Shown here piece by piece: positions 45,064 to 46,368 of a stretch of DNA of 46,368 nucleotides. Under the pieces are notes generated by a model. That model had not been told where the DNA came from. It saw nothing but the letters and a program-made list of their open reading frames with translations, and searched no databases. Source of the stretch: Nitrosomonadales bacterium (GTDB lineage: Bacteria; Pseudomonadota; Gammaproteobacteria; Burkholderiales; Gallionellaceae). The stretch's first letter is position 1; each line of letters starts with the position of its first letter. The position numbers and the translations under genes were made by a program. The stretch is taken from NCBI GenBank assembly GCA_016197305.1, contig JACPVZ010000100.1, forward strand, positions 1 to 46,368, read 5' to 3'.

Positions 45064-45974
45064 ATGGGTTTGGGGCCGGTGATGCTGGACGTGCTGGGTA
45101 CGCAACTGACTGCGGAGGACGAGGTACGCTTGCGCCATCCTCTGGTGGGCGGGGTGATTCTGTTCAAGCGCAATTATGAATCGCCCGGCCAGTTGCGCGA
45201 GCTGACCGCGTCTATCCATGCGCTGCGCAGCCCACCGTTGCTGATCGCGGTGGATCACGAGGGTGGCCGGGTGCAGCGTTTCCGCGAGGGATTCACGAAG
45301 ATCCCTGCGATGCGCGAGCTGGGCAGGATCTGGGACAAGCATCCGCAGCGCGCCCGCCATCTGGCCCAGCAGGCCGGTTATGTGCTGGCTGCGGAGCTGC
45401 GGGCCTGCGGCGTGGATTTCAGTTTCACGCCGGTGCTGGAGATGGACTACGGGCAGAGCAGCGTGATCGGCGCATTCCGGTGGACGAGCGTCCCTATGTG
45501 GATATCGAGCTGGCCGACCTGGTGCCGTTCCGGCAGATGGTCGGTTTCGGCCTGACGGCGGTGATGCCCGCGCACGTGATCTATCCCAGGGTGGATCCGC
45601 GCCCGGCCGGTTTCTCGCCGCTGTGGCTGAAGCGCATCCTGCGCGGTGAGCTGGGCTTCGAGGGGGTGATTTTCAGCGACGATCTTTCCATGGAAGGCGC
45701 GACCGTGGCGGGCGGCATCGTGCAGCGCGCCGAGGCGGCGCTGAATGCCGGCTGCGACATGGTGCTGGTGTGCAACCAGCCGCAGTCCGCCGACGAGCTG
45801 CTGCAAGGGTTGCACTGGGACATGCCGGCCGCGAGTCGTGCCAGGCTGGCGCAGATGCGCGGCAAGTCCGCAGCGGAGTCGCTGGCCGCGTTGCATGAAC
45901 AGCCGGCCTATCTGAAGGCGCTGGGCGAGGTGGCCGAGATCGGCATGAGCAATGCCGAATTGCCGCTGGCATGA
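45064..45974 (+). pseudogene. nagZ: beta-N-acetylhexosaminidase NagZ, disrupted by an internal deletion and frameshift
   Basis: NagZ removes GlcNAc from cell-wall recycling products in the cytoplasm. The first frame (45064 to ~45471) encodes the normal N-terminal part: [48 protein letters not shown] and [14 protein letters not shown]...SSVIG. At ~45471 the sequence jumps to IPVDERPY in another frame, which continues normally through MPAHVIYPRVDPRP, FSDDLSMEGA and AGCDMVLVCN to 45974. By comparison with E. coli NagZ about 47 codons are missing, including the KHFPGHG motif and the DSH loop that carries the catalytic acid/base pair. The nucleophile Asp in SDDLS remains. Uncorrected, frame one would end at ~45555 with a foreign tail. 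A true deletion or an assembly error would both fit. Confidence 0.88.
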
Positions 45975-45994
45975 AGCAGCAAGTCGGCCGGGCG

Positions 45995-46151
45995 TGAGAT
46001 AATTCGCATGCTTGTGCGAGTTGAAGGTGTGCAAGCGGCAACCGGGAATCTCCATTGGATCCAAGCATTTTGTAGGAGCCAGCTTGCTGGCGAAAACACG
46101 CTTCGCCAGCAAGCTGGCTCCTACATGGCAAAGCCGGCATGAGATAATCCG
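45995..46151 (+). repeat. direct repeat TGAGATAATYCG flanking the REP-like hairpin
   Basis: TGAGATAATTCG (45995-46006) recurs as TGAGATAATCCG (46140-46151), each preceded by a similar GCCGG-rich stretch. Each copy also resembles an extended -10 (TGAGATAAT), so one or both may be promoters for the downstream zipA-like gene. Confidence 0.4.
46071..46125. repeat. REP-like perfect inverted repeat
   Basis: A 24-base arm (46071-46094, starting TGTAGGAGCC) is perfectly complementary to 46102-46125, with a 7-base loop. The arm resembles the GTAGGAGC...GCTTGCTGGCGAA REP sequences common in Pseudomonas and other proteobacteria. Such repeats are moved by RAYT transposases and can stabilise or terminate transcripts. 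No RAYT gene is in the window. It lies between the broken nagZ and the zipA-like gene. Confidence 0.85.
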
Positions 46152-46219
46152 GGTTGAGCATCAAGCGTTCGATGCAATGTAGTGACGGCTTGTCCGGTAG
46201 ATAGATTGATCGAGGTGGT

Positions 46220-46368
46220 ATGAGTGAATTACAAGCGGCCCTGCTGAGCATCGGTTTGGGCGTGATCGTCGCGGTGTATGTGTATGGCTGGTGGCAGCAG
46301 CGCCAGTACCGGCGCAAGTTCGGCGGGATGTTCAAGGCCGGGCGCGCCGATGCGCTGTACCGGGAAGC
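46220..46368 (+). CDS. ZipA-like cell-division protein, N-terminal part (runs off window)
   Basis: A good GAGGTGGT ribosome site precedes ATG 46220 and the frame is open to the window end (49 residues seen). The product begins with a short periplasmic start and one membrane helix (~6-25, LLSIGLGVIVAVYVYGWW), followed by the basic stretch QQRQYRRKFGG. This topology, N-terminal anchor then a charged cytoplasmic region, is that of ZipA-type FtsZ anchors. Most of the protein is missing, so the call is tentative. A ligase gene (ligA) often follows zipA and would support it if found. Confidence 0.5.
   Translation, partial: MSELQAALLSIGLGVIVAVYVYGWWQQRQYRRKFGGMFKAGRADALYRE

Noticed and set aside
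45447-46335. Minus-strand frames over the nagZ 3' part and the REP
   Set aside because: They are shadow frames spanning an inverted repeat and a conserved sense gene; no family match.

Overview
The window looks like chromosome from a betaproteobacterium, probably Nitrosomonadales and perhaps a Gallionellaceae-type iron or sulfur oxidiser. The block rpoE-rseA-rseB-rseC-mucD-lepA-lepB-DUF4845-rnc-era-recO-pdxJ-acpS-nagZ is a typical betaproteobacterial order. The backbone is moderately GC-rich, and there is a multihaem redox cluster. The taxon is inferred; no rRNA or tRNA gene is present to settle it.

Layout. (1) 1-256: right end of an IS3-family element. (2) 376-6360: redox locus. A DUF1924/SHP-like monohaem cytochrome on + faces a four-gene minus-strand operon across a bidirectional terminator. 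The operon encodes a FAD/two-cNMP-binding/four-[4Fe-4S] oxidoreductase, a membrane cytochrome b, a FHA-TM-decahaem protein and a lipoprotein monohaem cytochrome c. (3) 6522-13019: housekeeping genes (VF530 protein, rlmJ, greB, ankyrin protein, glnB, guaB, guaA). (4) 13130-23309: accessory island directly after the 3' end of guaA. It has an IS30-like end, a tight six-gene restriction/defence operon (m5C methylase, Vsr, MORC-like GHKL ATPase, Z1 ATPase, PD-(D/E)XK protein, AIPR protein) and a Phd/ParE-type toxin-antitoxin pair. Its base composition is visibly more AT-rich than the backbone. (5) 23476-29382: class I fumarase, a palindromic repeat, the 4.5S SRP RNA, pagL and the dnaX-ybaB-recR-rluB run. 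(6) 29474-34102: membrane-anchored class III cyclase, Ser/Thr kinase, ygfX and nadB (minus). (7) 34304-44844: the sigma-E/envelope-stress operon followed by lepA to acpS. (8) 45064-46368: a nagZ broken by an internal deletion, a REP-like perfect inverted repeat, and the start of a zipA-like gene that runs off the end.

How it fits together. The redox operon predicts electron flow from a cytoplasmic flavin/Fe-S protein through cytochrome b to periplasmic c-type haems. It carries cyclic-nucleotide-binding and phosphothreonine-binding (FHA) modules on its cytoplasmic parts. The same window encodes a cyclase and a Hanks-type kinase that could in principle feed those modules; that link is a hypothesis. 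The six-gene operon matches the MORC/Z1/AIPR type of restriction neighbourhood known from comparative genomics, but its mechanism is poorly characterised. I regard the signal-gated redox operon, the defence island and the nagZ deletion as the most rewarding places to look.
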